NCBI GenBank assembly: GCA_000828835.1
Contig: AP014633.1
Location: forward strand, 1,116,001-1,180,000
DNA from: Thioploca ingrica
GTDB lineage: Bacteria; Pseudomonadota; Gammaproteobacteria; Beggiatoales; Beggiatoaceae
Length of the DNA: 64,000 nucleotides
Reading direction: 5' to 3'
Below are positions 1-8,996 of this stretch, in pieces. A program made the position numbers and the translations under genes. Within the stretch, counting starts at the first letter, position 1. Each line of letters begins with the position of its first letter. Under the pieces are notes generated by a model. The model did no database searches and was not told where the DNA came from. It was given only the letters and a program-made list of their open reading frames with translations.

Positions 1-1623
1 TACTTAAACCAATTACAAGAACTTTCCTTAAGTAAAAACCAATTAAGTGGTTCCATTCCGGATTCTTTAGGTCAATTAAAGCGTTTAAAAATCCTGTATC
101 TAAGCGGTAATCACCTCGAGGGTTTTATTCCTAACTCGTTGGGTGACTTAATGAATTTACAAGGACTATATTTAAACAGTAATCAACTGAATGGTTCTAT
201 TCCAGAATCACTTGGAAACTTAGACTTATTGCAAACCCTATCTTTAAATAATAATCAACTGAATGCCGTTATTCCTGATTCATTAGGCAACTTAAGTCAT
301 TTACAAGGACTCGATTTAAGCCATAATCAAATTACCGGTTCTATTCCTCGTCCCCTAATCAATTTGAAAAAATTACAGCGGCTTAAGCTGGATCATAACC
401 AACTAAGCGGTGCTTTGCCTGACTGGCTAGAAAAGTTAAGCGATTTACAATGGCTGGTTTTAAATGATAATCAACTGAGCGGCTCTATTCCTGACTCATT
501 AGGAAATCTAAACTATTTGCAAGTACTGTATTTAGATAACAACCAATTAACGGGTTCCATTCCAGAATCGCTAGGAAATTTAGCTAATCTACAACAACTG
601 GTCCTAGAAAATAATCAACTCAGCGGTACTGTTCCGGAAACACTGGGAAACTTAAATAATTTGCAAGATCTCTATCTAAGCAATAATGAATTATGTGGAG
701 ATATTCCACCGACATTAATGAACTTAACGGGGCTTAGTTATTTAAGTTTAGACGATAACCATTTAACTTACGCTGATTCTAATTTATTTAACTGGATCAA
801 TAATTTAAATTCAGATTGGGCCAGTACTCAAACCCCTTGCTTGAAAAATTCACCGGCAAAATTAAATCCTCAGGTTACCGAACCCAATCCTCCAACCAAA
901 GAGAATTCAACCTGTTTACTTTACGCCTTACAAGATGAAGGTCTCAATAATACTCAATTCTTTACGGTTGATCCCCAAAAGAATTTTGCCGTTACGCCAT
1001 TAGGAAATGTTCATCCGGAGTATGATATTGAAGATATGGATATTCTTTCAGCAACTACCGAAATTTATGCTTCATCGGGTGATGATGCTCAAGCCAATCA
1101 TGAAAAAGGTTATATCTATCAAGTTAACCCAGCTAATGGTGAATTAACGCCGGTTTGCAGTACTGGATTAGGCAAAGTATCAGCTATCTCTTTCTATCCC
1201 AATAGTCAAGATTTATGGATATGGGCGGGAGGTAAAGGACTCTTTGTTATTGATCTGAAACAAATTAATAATGGTGTTTGTCACCCCCAAGAAATATTTC
1301 GTTATTCTGCCCAAGTAGAAGGGATTACTTGGGATCCTGAAGGTAAGATCCTTTATGGCGCTAAGGGAACCACTTTATATAAATATTTTCACGATACCGG
1401 TACAGTTGCAAAAGTTTGTGATAATTTCCCGAAGGGCGCCGAAGCCCTAGAAATGTCAACGGATGATTCACTTTTATTTGCTGTGCACCAGGCTAAAGAT
1501 ACTTCTATTCACTCATTTGATATTAACAGTTGTTCTATCGTTGATAAAGCTGATTTTCCCATTAAAACCCCTTATAACGATATTGAAGGTATGGCTTGGA
1601 CCTGTCATTCCAACTCAAAATGA
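1..1623 (+). CDS. Leucine-rich repeat protein, 5' end outside window
   Basis: The reading frame is open from base 1, so the gene starts upstream; the TTG at 139 is only an internal codon. About 12 LRRs of 24 residues are visible, with the pattern LxxLxxLxLxxNxLxGxIPxxLGNL, the so-called plant-type LRR, which builds a solenoid for protein binding. After roughly residue 260 of the visible part the repeats stop and a different domain of about 230 residues follows, rich in beta-type segments (for example GKGLFVIDL, GITWDPEGKILYG), which may be a small beta-propeller. The protein is probably exported, but its N-terminus is not visible. It ends 13 bases before the convergent ATPase gene. Ligand and role are unknown. 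Confidence 0.85.
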   Translation, partial: YLNQLQELSLSKNQLSGSIPDSLGQLKRLKILYLSGNHLEGFIPNSLGDLMNLQGLYLNSNQLNGSIPESLGNLDLLQTLSLNNNQLNAVIPDSLGNLSHLQGLDLSHNQITGSIPRPLINLKKLQRLKLDHNQLSGALPDWLEKLSDLQWLVLNDNQLSGSIPDSLGNLNYLQVLYLDNNQLTGSIPESLGNLANLQQLVLENNQLSGTVPETLGNLNNLQDLYLSNNELCGDIPPTLMNLTGLSYLSLDDNHLTYADSNLFNWINNLNSDWASTQTPCLKNSPAKLNPQVTEPNPPTKENSTCLLYALQDEGLNNTQFFTVDPQKNFAVTPLGNVHPEYDIEDMDILSATTEIYASSGDDAQANHEKGYIYQVNPANGELTPVCSTGLGKVSAISFYPNSQDLWIWAGGKGLFVIDLKQINNGVCHPQEIFRYSAQVEGITWDPEGKILYGAKGTTLYKYFHDTGTVAKVCDNFPKGAEALEMSTDDSLLFAVHQAKDTSIHSFDINSCSIVDKADFPIKTPYNDIEGMAWTCHSNSK

Positions 1624-1636
1624 CATCGATGTTATG

Positions 1637-3079
1637 TTATTGTAACAACCACCGTCGCATTAATTCTATTTGGAAACGATAACCTTGCTCGATAATTTCG
1701 ATTAATTCACGACGTAACAAGTGATCAATACTGGCTTTTAATGCTTCAAGATCTTGACCCTTTGAACGAGCATAATGAGCTAAAGTAGTTAATTTGACGA
1801 TTTTACCTTCACCTTGTAAAGCCAAAAATTTTAAAATTTGGCGATCCCAATGATTAAGTTGATTATGTAATATATCACTAAAATAGAATTTAACCCCTTC
1901 TAAACAACGGGGAATAGCAGCTTCAACCTCTTCAATTTGAGCTAAGCGGCGTTGCTCAGCGACTTGGGTATTTTTCAATTCGACTATTTCCGCACAGAGT
2001 AATTGAACTAGAGCCGGATGACAATGAGTGAGTTGCAACACCCGTTCACAAGCCGCTGGGGTATAACGTAAGGGAAAATTGTTAACCGGTTTTTCAATTA
2101 ACTGTCGCGCTTCACTCTCACTTAAATAACCAATGTGTAAAGTATGTACATTGACTAAATAACTCGACCACCGTTGCAATTCCTCAAAAGCATGTGAACC
2201 CGCTAAGAGAATTTTGAGACGTGGACGATGTTGAATTTGATGACGTAACAGGCTAAGTACCCACTGTTCATTTAAACGTCCAGAATCAAAAGCGTCTTCT
2301 AGATTGATAAACTCGTCTAATATTAATAGGATAATAGTGTCAGGCCAAGTTTGTTCTATCTCCGTTAACCATTCATCAAAACAAGCAAATGGATCAGCTT
2401 GTAATTCTTGACGAGTTAACGGGGGTAACTCAAGCTGACAACGTAGTTTAGCGGACAGACTCATGGCACGACTGAGATTATATAAAAATCCAACATGATC
2501 AATCGCTAAACCCGCCGGACCTTGTAAATCAACGAATAAAGGGATGATAGTACTGGGCAGTAATCGGCTGAGATTATAAAGTAAAGAAGTTTTACCCATC
2601 CGTCGCTGTCCATAAAGTAACAATGGTGGACAACGAGGACTCACTAAAAGTTGTTCTAATTTAGCGCTAAATTCTTGACGTCCCACAAAAATGGGTTGTT
2701 TATCATCTAAAGGAATGCCGGTGATATAGGGATTGGGAATCTCTTGTTGTAGTTCACTTTGATAAGTAAGATGTTTTTTATAAGCACTAATAAATTCAAG
2801 ACATTCTATTACTGGTGATTTAAACTGAACGTTATCAGGATCAGTATTCCACATTAATTCATTAAGCAATTCTTCTAAACGTTCCTCTATAGCAGTCAAA
2901 GCTAGCCGTTGATTATCCGTTCGTTCTAACCGCAATGCGGCTTCAATATCTTGATCAACATGGCTAAGATTGTGTAGTAAAATAGGTATCGTTCCACTCA
3001 ACTGCTCAGCAGCTAATTGAACTTCCTGAGTAAAGACATTAAATTTATGCAGTAAAGTCTCTGCTAGGGTGTTTTGCAT
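1637..3079 (-). CDS. STAND-like/AAA ATPase
   Basis: The product is a soluble P-loop ATPase of about 480 residues. Walker A is GQRRMGKTS (near residue 160), preceded by the NPYITG...FVGRQE linker typical of stand-alone STAND and archaeal-type ATPases; Walker B is LILDEF, about 95 residues later. The C-terminal 130 residues look like winged-helix modules (LARSKGQDLEAL region). The N-terminal 120 residues are helical and unrecognised. I prefer the ATG at 3079 to the TTG at 3100, although neither has a clear ribosome site. Proteins of this class act as NTP-driven switches in signalling or defence; the specific role here is unknown. It converges on the LRR gene. Confidence 0.75.
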   Translation of the reverse strand: MQNTLAETLLHKFNVFTQEVQLAAEQLSGTIPILLHNLSHVDQDIEAALRLERTDNQRLALTAIEERLEELLNELMWNTDPDNVQFKSPVIECLEFISAYKKHLTYQSELQQEIPNPYITGIPLDDKQPIFVGRQEFSAKLEQLLVSPRCPPLLLYGQRRMGKTSLLYNLSRLLPSTIIPLFVDLQGPAGLAIDHVGFLYNLSRAMSLSAKLRCQLELPPLTRQELQADPFACFDEWLTEIEQTWPDTIILLILDEFINLEDAFDSGRLNEQWVLSLLRHQIQHRPRLKILLAGSHAFEELQRWSSYLVNVHTLHIGYLSESEARQLIEKPVNNFPLRYTPAACERVLQLTHCHPALVQLLCAEIVELKNTQVAEQRRLAQIEEVEAAIPRCLEGVKFYFSDILHNQLNHWDRQILKFLALQGEGKIVKLTTLAHYARSKGQDLEALKASIDHLLRRELIEIIEQGYRFQIELMRRWLLQ

Positions 3080-3344
3080 GTTAGATGAAGTCTTTGACAA
3101 GACGAAATAGAAATAGCATATTATAATTTATGACTAACAGGAAATTGACGTAATTTTTACCTATTTTAAGATAGTATAGTTATAAAATAACTTAATTATT
3201 AATTAATCGATTTAATATTATGATTTCAAATTACTTAATTCTTTAGAGTAGCGCTTAAATTAAACTCTCGTTATAGATAGTCAAAGTCTATAAATAACCT
3301 TTCTCGCCAAGTTAACTGGTAGTTTTAGGTAGGAACTTTAAGAT

Positions 3345-4943
3345 ATGATTCAATTTTCTCTTCTGCCCAAAAAATGGCTTAATACTATACTAATCGTACT
3401 CTATATAATGGGTGCTATCTTCGTATTCACTTTAGCGTGGTTACCGGTTCAATTCGCAATTAACCATTTTTATTATGAAGATTTCTTTTACTATTTAAAA
3501 GTGGCGGAAAATATCGTTTCGGGTCAAGGTGTTTCATTAGATGGCGAGGCGACTACGAATGGATTTCATCCTTTATGGATGCTAGCCATTATCCTGATCC
3601 AGGCCATTACTAATCCTGATCTTGCTGTCCATATTACTCTGACTCTAGCTGCGCTACTTCACCTTGGGCAAGTTTACCTTATATTTCGTATTTTAGAGCA
3701 ATCTGCTAACGAAAAAATAGCGCATTTTGTAGCTATTTTCTATCTATTTAATTATAGAATTATTGCTTGTAATTTATGTGGTTTAGAAACCCCACTGATA
3801 GCTTTTTTCATACTTGGGGTTATTTACTTTTTAATCAAATACCACAACCTAACTAGCACTCGTTGGGCAATAAAGTTGGGTATTCTTTTAGGATTTGCCA
3901 TCTTGTCTCGTTTTGATATTCTGATTTTGATGGGAATTATCATCGCCTGGATTCTTATTGATTCACGCTTTGGGAAATATTATCAGCAAAGAATTTCCAC
4001 AGCATTCATCGTTAGCATCTCTAGTTGCATTATATTACTTCCATGGTTTATATGGAGTTCTATCAACTCAGCTACACTTTTACCTAACAGTCTCGCTGCT
4101 TTAAAAGTCTGGTCCTTTTCAGGGTTTAATTTGCAACAAGCTGGGGTAGATAGTGTCTTATCCTTATTGATAGGAAAAATGTTTACCGCCGCTTGGTGGT
4201 TAAGTGATACAGCTAATTTATTTGGGTTATGGCCTATTGTATTGCCTACTGCTTACAAAAATTGGCCGGCTTTTTTAGTTCTCATGGTGTTTATCACAAT
4301 TTTTCTTGGTCTTTGGCTAATACGCTCACCTCAATATACTGCATTTAGAAACGTATTATTTGTTTATGCTGTAGCACATCTTGGTTACTATAGTCTTTTT
4401 GCTAATGCTCGAGTTCGTTATCTAATACCATCTTCCATTATTATCATTGTATTAGCGGCGATGCTTATAGCCGAATTACTGCGACAAATTAACACTCAGA
4501 AGATGAAAAGAATGGCCTTATTTTTTTATGTTGTCATTCTAATAAATAGTTTATTAGCTGGTTTGTCAGCATGGCAACAACATCAAGGCGCAGCACGCAC
4601 CCATAAAGAACATACCCATTTATATCAGACTGCTTATTGGATTCATAACCATCTCCCTGAAAACGCAATTATTGGTAGTTGGAATGCAGGCATTTTAAGT
4701 TATTACTCGCACAGAACTGTAGTTAACCTAGATGGTGTCATGAACGACGCTGTCATTGAGGTACTTAAGCAAAAAAAATTAAGTTCCTATATCGAACATC
4801 GTCAGATCAGTTTTCTTATTGATCTAGAAAGTGAAATCAATAAATTTATGAATAAATTTAGTGGTCAAGTTAACTGGCGTGAGAATTACGTTGAACTTTA
4901 TAGACTAGGTCATATAGTGATATTGAAAAAAATTAGAGTTTAA
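3345..4943 (+). CDS. GT-C type membrane glycosyltransferase-like protein
   Basis: This is a polytopic inner-membrane protein of 532 residues with roughly ten hydrophobic segments. After the first segment comes a periplasmic loop with YEDFFYYLKVAENI and TTNGFHPLW. That acidic motif followed by an FHPLW element is what is seen in GT-C glycosyltransferases that use a lipid-phosphate sugar donor (RgtA/B/C/D and PMT-like proteins). The soluble C-terminal part (from about residue 420) faces the periplasm in this fold. The ATG has a good ribosome site (AGGTAGGA, ten bases upstream). The gene stands alone, so the acceptor (LPS, glycan or protein) cannot be told. Confidence 0.7.
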   Translation: MIQFSLLPKKWLNTILIVLYIMGAIFVFTLAWLPVQFAINHFYYEDFFYYLKVAENIVSGQGVSLDGEATTNGFHPLWMLAIILIQAITNPDLAVHITLTLAALLHLGQVYLIFRILEQSANEKIAHFVAIFYLFNYRIIACNLCGLETPLIAFFILGVIYFLIKYHNLTSTRWAIKLGILLGFAILSRFDILILMGIIIAWILIDSRFGKYYQQRISTAFIVSISSCIILLPWFIWSSINSATLLPNSLAALKVWSFSGFNLQQAGVDSVLSLLIGKMFTAAWWLSDTANLFGLWPIVLPTAYKNWPAFLVLMVFITIFLGLWLIRSPQYTAFRNVLFVYAVAHLGYYSLFANARVRYLIPSSIIIIVLAAMLIAELLRQINTQKMKRMALFFYVVILINSLLAGLSAWQQHQGAARTHKEHTHLYQTAYWIHNHLPENAIIGSWNAGILSYYSHRTVVNLDGVMNDAVIEVLKQKKLSSYIEHRQISFLIDLESEINKFMNKFSGQVNWRENYVELYRLGHIVILKKIRV

Positions 4944-5128
4944 AACTTCTTAAGTAACCCTTTTAGAAGTTGCTGATGATGATAGCCGCTGATTGCCAAA
5001 ACGAGATACTTAAAATCTGAATAAATTATAATGATATATTGTGCTATAATTATACTAAATTTTTAATACGGCTTTTAATTAGGTAAAACCGATTACCTGA
5101 TTAAAGAAATTAAAAATTTTTAAGGATC

Positions 5129-5272
5129 ACTCACGTTACGCACCCAACAATTTTTCTCCAATTCACTTTGAAAAATGGGAGTTAGAGGAGATTTACCGGT
5201 GGCCAATTTCCCAAAATTCCCTTATTTCTCCTTTGCCAAAGGAGAAGGAATTTAGCCGGGCGTAACCTGAGT
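5129..5272. repeat. MITE-like element with 13-bp terminal inverted repeats
   Basis: The 392-base gap between the glycosyltransferase and the sulfatase holds this 144-bp element. Its ends, ACTCACGTTACGC and GCGTAACCTGAGT, are inverted copies with one mismatch. Inside is a near-perfect hairpin at 5226-5246 (arms TTCTCCTTT/AAAGGAGAA). No coding potential is seen. The rest of the gap is AT-rich. Confidence 0.55.
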
Positions 5273-5318
5273 TATTAATGGGTTATATGATGTAGGAACT
5301 TATGACCGGAGGTTTTTT

Positions 5319-5339
5319 ATGGGAGGTAATGCTCTATGA
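5319..5339 (+). other. Six-codon leader ORF overlapping the sulfatase start
   Basis: ATG GGA GGT AAT GCT CTA TGA encodes MGGNAL. It has its own GGAGG at 5308-5312 and its stop overlaps the sulfatase ATG as ATGA. The second and third codons also form the GGGAGGT ribosome site of the sulfatase, so translation of the two may be coupled. Expression is inferred, not shown. Confidence 0.35.
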
Positions 5340-6787
5340 AGCGTCGAGACTTCCTAAAATTGGGGGCAGCGATAAGTGTTACGACCAGTAGTTGCCTGGG
5401 AAATTATAGGCAAAATTCACAGCAATATTGTGTTTTGCCCCAAAAAAAATGTGATTTTCCTAATATTCTTATTTTGATGACTGACCAGCAAACGCTTAAT
5501 GCTATGAGCAGCTACGGCAATCCTTGGGTTAATACGCCTTACATGGATTCACTTGCTGCTAAAGGAGTACGTTTCACCAAATCATACTGTTCTATGCCGA
5601 TTTGTGGACCTTCGCGAAGCAGTTTCATAACCGGACTTATGCCACATCAAACCGGTGTCAATTTTAATGAACGGCCAATTCAGGAAGGTCTACCTAACTT
5701 AGGTAAAGTATTTCAACAAGCTGGCTATAAAACGACCTATTTCGGTAAATGGCATCTTCCGGAAAGTTATCCTCGAGGTTGGTTTATTGATGTACCCGGT
5801 TTTGATTATGTTAGTCTACCGCCTGAAATCAAGGGCATGGGGTTAAGTTTAGGTGATGTCACTGATAATATTATTGCTGATCAAGCGATTGACTTTTTAC
5901 TTTGGAAAAGACCCCGTCATCAACCCTTTTTGTCGGTTGTATCGTTTCATAATCCCCATGACATTTGTTATTGGGTACGTGATAAACCGCTTCAGCATAT
6001 TAATTTGGACAAATATCCACCATTACCCCCTAATTTCACTTTTGATTCCAACGAACCAGAGTTTATTCAATGGTGTCGTGAACGTCAATGTTATGGACGC
6101 AAATGTTATGCAACAGAATTGCAATATACGAAAACCTGGAATGAAGAACAATGGCGCGCTTATTTACAAGCTTATTATCAAATGACCGAACAGGTTGACA
6201 AGGCGATTGGCCGTGTTCTCAATGCGTTGCAACAAGCCAAGCTCGAGGAGAATACACTCATTGTTTTTACGAGTGATCATGGTGACGGTGCAGCGGCTCA
6301 CCACTGGGTTGCTAAACTGATGCTCTATGAGGAAAGTATTGCGATTCCCCTGGTGATAGTGGGTAAGGGCATCCCTCAAGGAGTAGTTGATGATTCACAT
6401 TTAGTATCCAATATGGATCTATTGCCAACCTTAAGTGATTATGCGGGGATAGCCGCACCCCCAACGACCGGAATCAGCTTAAAACCATTGATTGAACAAC
6501 CCAAACAACAAACGGGGCGTGATCATTTTATTGTGGAATTATCAGTTGATCCCAAGCATCCGGAAATGATGGGTCGTGCTGTTCGTAGCCAGAGATATAA
6601 ATATATGGTTTTTTCTAGAGGACAACGTCCAGAAATGCTATTTGATATGGAAAATGATTTGGGAGAAACGCATAACTTGGCTTATGATCCCCATTTAAAA
6701 GATATTCTCGTGGCTCATCGTGAACAATTAACGACGTGGATAAAACAAACTCAAGACCATTTCGTTATCCCTAAAAATCTAGCTTAA
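5336..6787 (+). CDS. Tat-exported sulfatase (formylglycine type)
   Basis: The enzyme belongs to the alkaline phosphatase/sulfatase superfamily and should hydrolyse sulfate (or possibly phosphonate) esters outside the cytoplasm. The N-terminus MKRRDFLKLGAA is a twin-arginine signal. C90 sits in CGPSR, the C-x-P-S-R motif in which a formylglycine-generating enzyme oxidises Cys. D50 in LMTDQQ and the TSDHGD motif near residue 325 supply calcium ligands, and GKWH is present. At 483 residues it is full length. The start is fixed by GGGAGGT eight bases upstream. Substrate is unknown; choline sulfate and aryl sulfates are both possible. No maturase gene is in the window. Confidence 0.88.
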   Translation: MKRRDFLKLGAAISVTTSSCLGNYRQNSQQYCVLPQKKCDFPNILILMTDQQTLNAMSSYGNPWVNTPYMDSLAAKGVRFTKSYCSMPICGPSRSSFITGLMPHQTGVNFNERPIQEGLPNLGKVFQQAGYKTTYFGKWHLPESYPRGWFIDVPGFDYVSLPPEIKGMGLSLGDVTDNIIADQAIDFLLWKRPRHQPFLSVVSFHNPHDICYWVRDKPLQHINLDKYPPLPPNFTFDSNEPEFIQWCRERQCYGRKCYATELQYTKTWNEEQWRAYLQAYYQMTEQVDKAIGRVLNALQQAKLEENTLIVFTSDHGDGAAAHHWVAKLMLYEESIAIPLVIVGKGIPQGVVDDSHLVSNMDLLPTLSDYAGIAAPPTTGISLKPLIEQPKQQTGRDHFIVELSVDPKHPEMMGRAVRSQRYKYMVFSRGQRPEMLFDMENDLGETHNLAYDPHLKDILVAHREQLTTWIKQTQDHFVIPKNLA

Positions 6788-6829
6788 CATCATTAAACTT
6801 TTTTGAGCGAGCGACCTTTTTAAACGTCG

Positions 6830-6866
6830 ATAGGTAAGGTAAAGTGTGCCAGACTATCTTACCTAT
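6830..6866. terminator. Possible bidirectional terminator hairpin
   Basis: ATAGGTAAG (6830-6838) and CTTACCTAT (6858-6866) are perfect 9-bp inverted repeats with a 19-base loop. They lie between the convergent sulfatase and radC genes. No strong T-tract follows, so the terminator call is tentative. Confidence 0.35.
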
Positions 6867-6881
6867 TCTACAAATTGCTTC

Positions 6882-7556
6882 TTACACTAATCCACGTTCG
6901 GCTAAAGAAACACTATATCCATCTCCAATTACCAAGTGATCTAGTACCCTGACATCAATTAAACTCATGGCTTCTTTCAATCTTCTGGTAATGGCAATAT
7001 CCGCTTGACTCGGTTCGGCAATACCAGAAGGATGGTTGTGCGCCAAAATTAAAGCGGCAGCATTATGTTGTAAAGCCCGTCTAACGACTTCTCGTGGATA
7101 AACACTGGCACCATCTATCGTGCCATAAAATAGTTCTTCAAATTTTATAACTCTATGTTTATTATCTAAAAATAAGCAAGCAAATACTTCATAGGCGCGG
7201 CCACTGAGTTCTGACATTAAAAAATTACGGGTGTCCTCCGGACTGGATAGAACATCACCTCGTTCTAAACATTCGCGTAAATAGCGACGTGACATTTCAA
7301 CACACGCTTGTAATTGGACATATTTAGCATCTCCTAGTCCTTTTGCTTGACAGAATTGCACCTGATCAGCGCCAAGTAAACTGCGCAGATCACCAAATTC
7401 TCTGAGTAAATCTTGCGCTAAATCTAAAGCGGTTTTACCGCGTGTTCCAGTTCGCAAAAAGATAGCCAGTAATTCTACATTCGTTAAAGCTTGTGCACCG
7501 CGTTGTAACAGTTTTTCACGAGGACGATCTTCCAAAGGCATGTCAGTAATTTTCAC
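6882..7556 (-). CDS. radC: RadC family protein (JAB/MPN domain)
   Basis: A 224-residue RadC homologue of normal length. The N-terminus [17 protein letters not shown] and the helix-hairpin-helix-like part are followed by the JAB/MPN metalloprotease-like domain with the zinc motif HNHPSG near residue 172 and a downstream Asp (DHLVIGDG). RadC was named for DNA repair, but its biochemical activity is unsettled. The start is GTG at 7556: starting at the next ATG (7541) would remove conserved N-terminal residues. It is divergent from coaBC, the usual radC/coaBC arrangement in gammaproteobacteria. Confidence 0.93.
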   Translation of the reverse strand: MKITDMPLEDRPREKLLQRGAQALTNVELLAIFLRTGTRGKTALDLAQDLLREFGDLRSLLGADQVQFCQAKGLGDAKYVQLQACVEMSRRYLRECLERGDVLSSPEDTRNFLMSELSGRAYEVFACLFLDNKHRVIKFEELFYGTIDGASVYPREVVRRALQHNAAALILAHNHPSGIAEPSQADIAITRRLKEAMSLIDVRVLDHLVIGDGYSVSLAERGLV

Positions 7557-7651
7557 ACTATCCCCATTAGTAACTTAAATAACCAACTCACTCGGTTGAT
7601 TTGAATTATTATAAGGGGTTCCTCCAAAAATTTTGCATTTTTTTATAGCAG

Positions 7652-8866
7652 ATGAATACATTAACTGATAAACACATTTTACTGGGTATTACCGGCAGCA
7701 TTGCCGCCTACAAAAGCGCTGACTTAGTCCGTCGTTTACGTGAACAAGGCGCACTAGTGCGGGTTATTATGACCGCCGCAGCGACTGAGTTTATCACCCC
7801 CTTGACTTTACAAGCCGTCTCTGGGCAACCCGTTCATACCCAATTATTAGACGCTGCCACCGAATCGGCAATGGGACATATTGAATTAGCACGTTGGGCT
7901 GAGGTGGTACTCATTGCACCAGCGAGTGCTGATTTTTTAGCCAAACTAGCAGGCGGTCATGCGGATGACCTATTAAGTACAGTTTGCTTAGCGACCAGCG
8001 CACCGATTGTGGTTGCGCCCGCCATGAACTTATTGATGTGGCAAGCGCCAGTGACTCAAGAAAATTGCCAACGTTTGCAACGATATGGTGTGAAATTTTT
8101 TGGTCCGGCCACTGGTTCTCAAGCTTGTGGTGAAATTGGCAAAGGACGGATGTTGGAACCGATTGAAGTAGTTTATCATGTGCAGGATCTGTTTCGAGCT
8201 AAATTCCTTTCAGGATACCAGGTATTGGTAACCGCCGGACCAACCCGCGAGGAGATTGATCCGGTTCGTTTTATTAGCAATCGCAGTTCCGGGCGGATGG
8301 GATATGCCATTGCTCAAGCTGCTCAAGCGGCGGGTGCCCAAGTGACTTTAATCAGTGGACCAGTGGCTTTATCACCTTTAACCGGTGTTCAACTGGTTTC
8401 AGTTTATAGTGCCCAAGAGATGTTGGCAGCGGTCATGACACAGGTTGCTACGGTGGATATTTTTATTGCGACTGCAGCAGTTGCTGATTATCGTCCTAGT
8501 CAACCACTGGGTCATAAATTCAAGAAGCACGAAGCCCATTGGCAAATTACTTTGGAACGCACCCCCGATATTCTCGCCACAGTGGCTAGCTTGCCCCATC
8601 CGCCTTTTACCGTTGGATTTGCAGCCGAAACAGATAATTTAATCGAATATGCTCGGGCAAAATTGCAACTAAAAAAATTAGATATGATAGTCGCTAATCC
8701 GGTTGGAATAGCCGGCATTGGCTTTGATAGTGAAGAAAATGAGTTAAGCATTTTGTGGGCAGAAGATAGTATTGAATTACCTCGTGCTGCTAAAACAGAG
8801 TTGGCAAAACAATTGCTTGAGGTTATTATTCAACGTTATCAAAAAAGTGGGCGCTTAACCCCATAA
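7652..8866 (+). CDS. coaBC: Bifunctional phosphopantothenoylcysteine decarboxylase / phosphopantothenate-cysteine ligase
   Basis: CoaBC (Dfp) carries out two steps of coenzyme A synthesis: CTP-dependent joining of cysteine to 4'-phosphopantothenate (CoaB) and FMN-dependent decarboxylation (CoaC). The N-terminal CoaC half has GSIAAYKSADLVR, the catalytic-His segment MGHIELARWAE, PAMN and the Cys motif ACGEIGKGRM. The CoaB half begins near residue 187 (TAGPTREEID) with FISNRSSGRMG and the lysine motif ADYRPSQPLGHKFKK. The length of 404 is normal. The usual downstream dut is absent; an unrelated DHH gene follows. Confidence 0.95.
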   Translation: MNTLTDKHILLGITGSIAAYKSADLVRRLREQGALVRVIMTAAATEFITPLTLQAVSGQPVHTQLLDAATESAMGHIELARWAEVVLIAPASADFLAKLAGGHADDLLSTVCLATSAPIVVAPAMNLLMWQAPVTQENCQRLQRYGVKFFGPATGSQACGEIGKGRMLEPIEVVYHVQDLFRAKFLSGYQVLVTAGPTREEIDPVRFISNRSSGRMGYAIAQAAQAAGAQVTLISGPVALSPLTGVQLVSVYSAQEMLAAVMTQVATVDIFIATAAVADYRPSQPLGHKFKKHEAHWQITLERTPDILATVASLPHPPFTVGFAAETDNLIEYARAKLQLKKLDMIVANPVGIAGIGFDSEENELSILWAEDSIELPRAAKTELAKQLLEVIIQRYQKSGRLTP

Positions 8867-8956
8867 GATTAGGTAGTTATTGAATTAAAGCAACCGATTT
8901 CCCCAGACCTAACCATAAGGAAAAGGCAAAATGACAACCAAGAGATATTTTTTACC

Positions 8957-8984
8957 AACTGATAACTGATAACTGATAACTGAT
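8957..8984. repeat. Heptamer tandem repeat (AACTGAT)x4
   Basis: Four perfect copies of AACTGAT (equivalently GATAACT) end directly before the ribosome site CAGGAGGT of the DHH-PKD gene. The same heptamer, in the same orientation relative to its gene, precedes the TPR glycosyltransferase at 36117. Confidence 0.9.
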
Positions 8985-8996
8985 CAGGAGGTTAGC

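Noticed and set aside
8957-8984. Heptamer array as a CRISPR
   Set aside because: Units are directly adjacent, with no spacers, only four copies, and no cas genes in the window.
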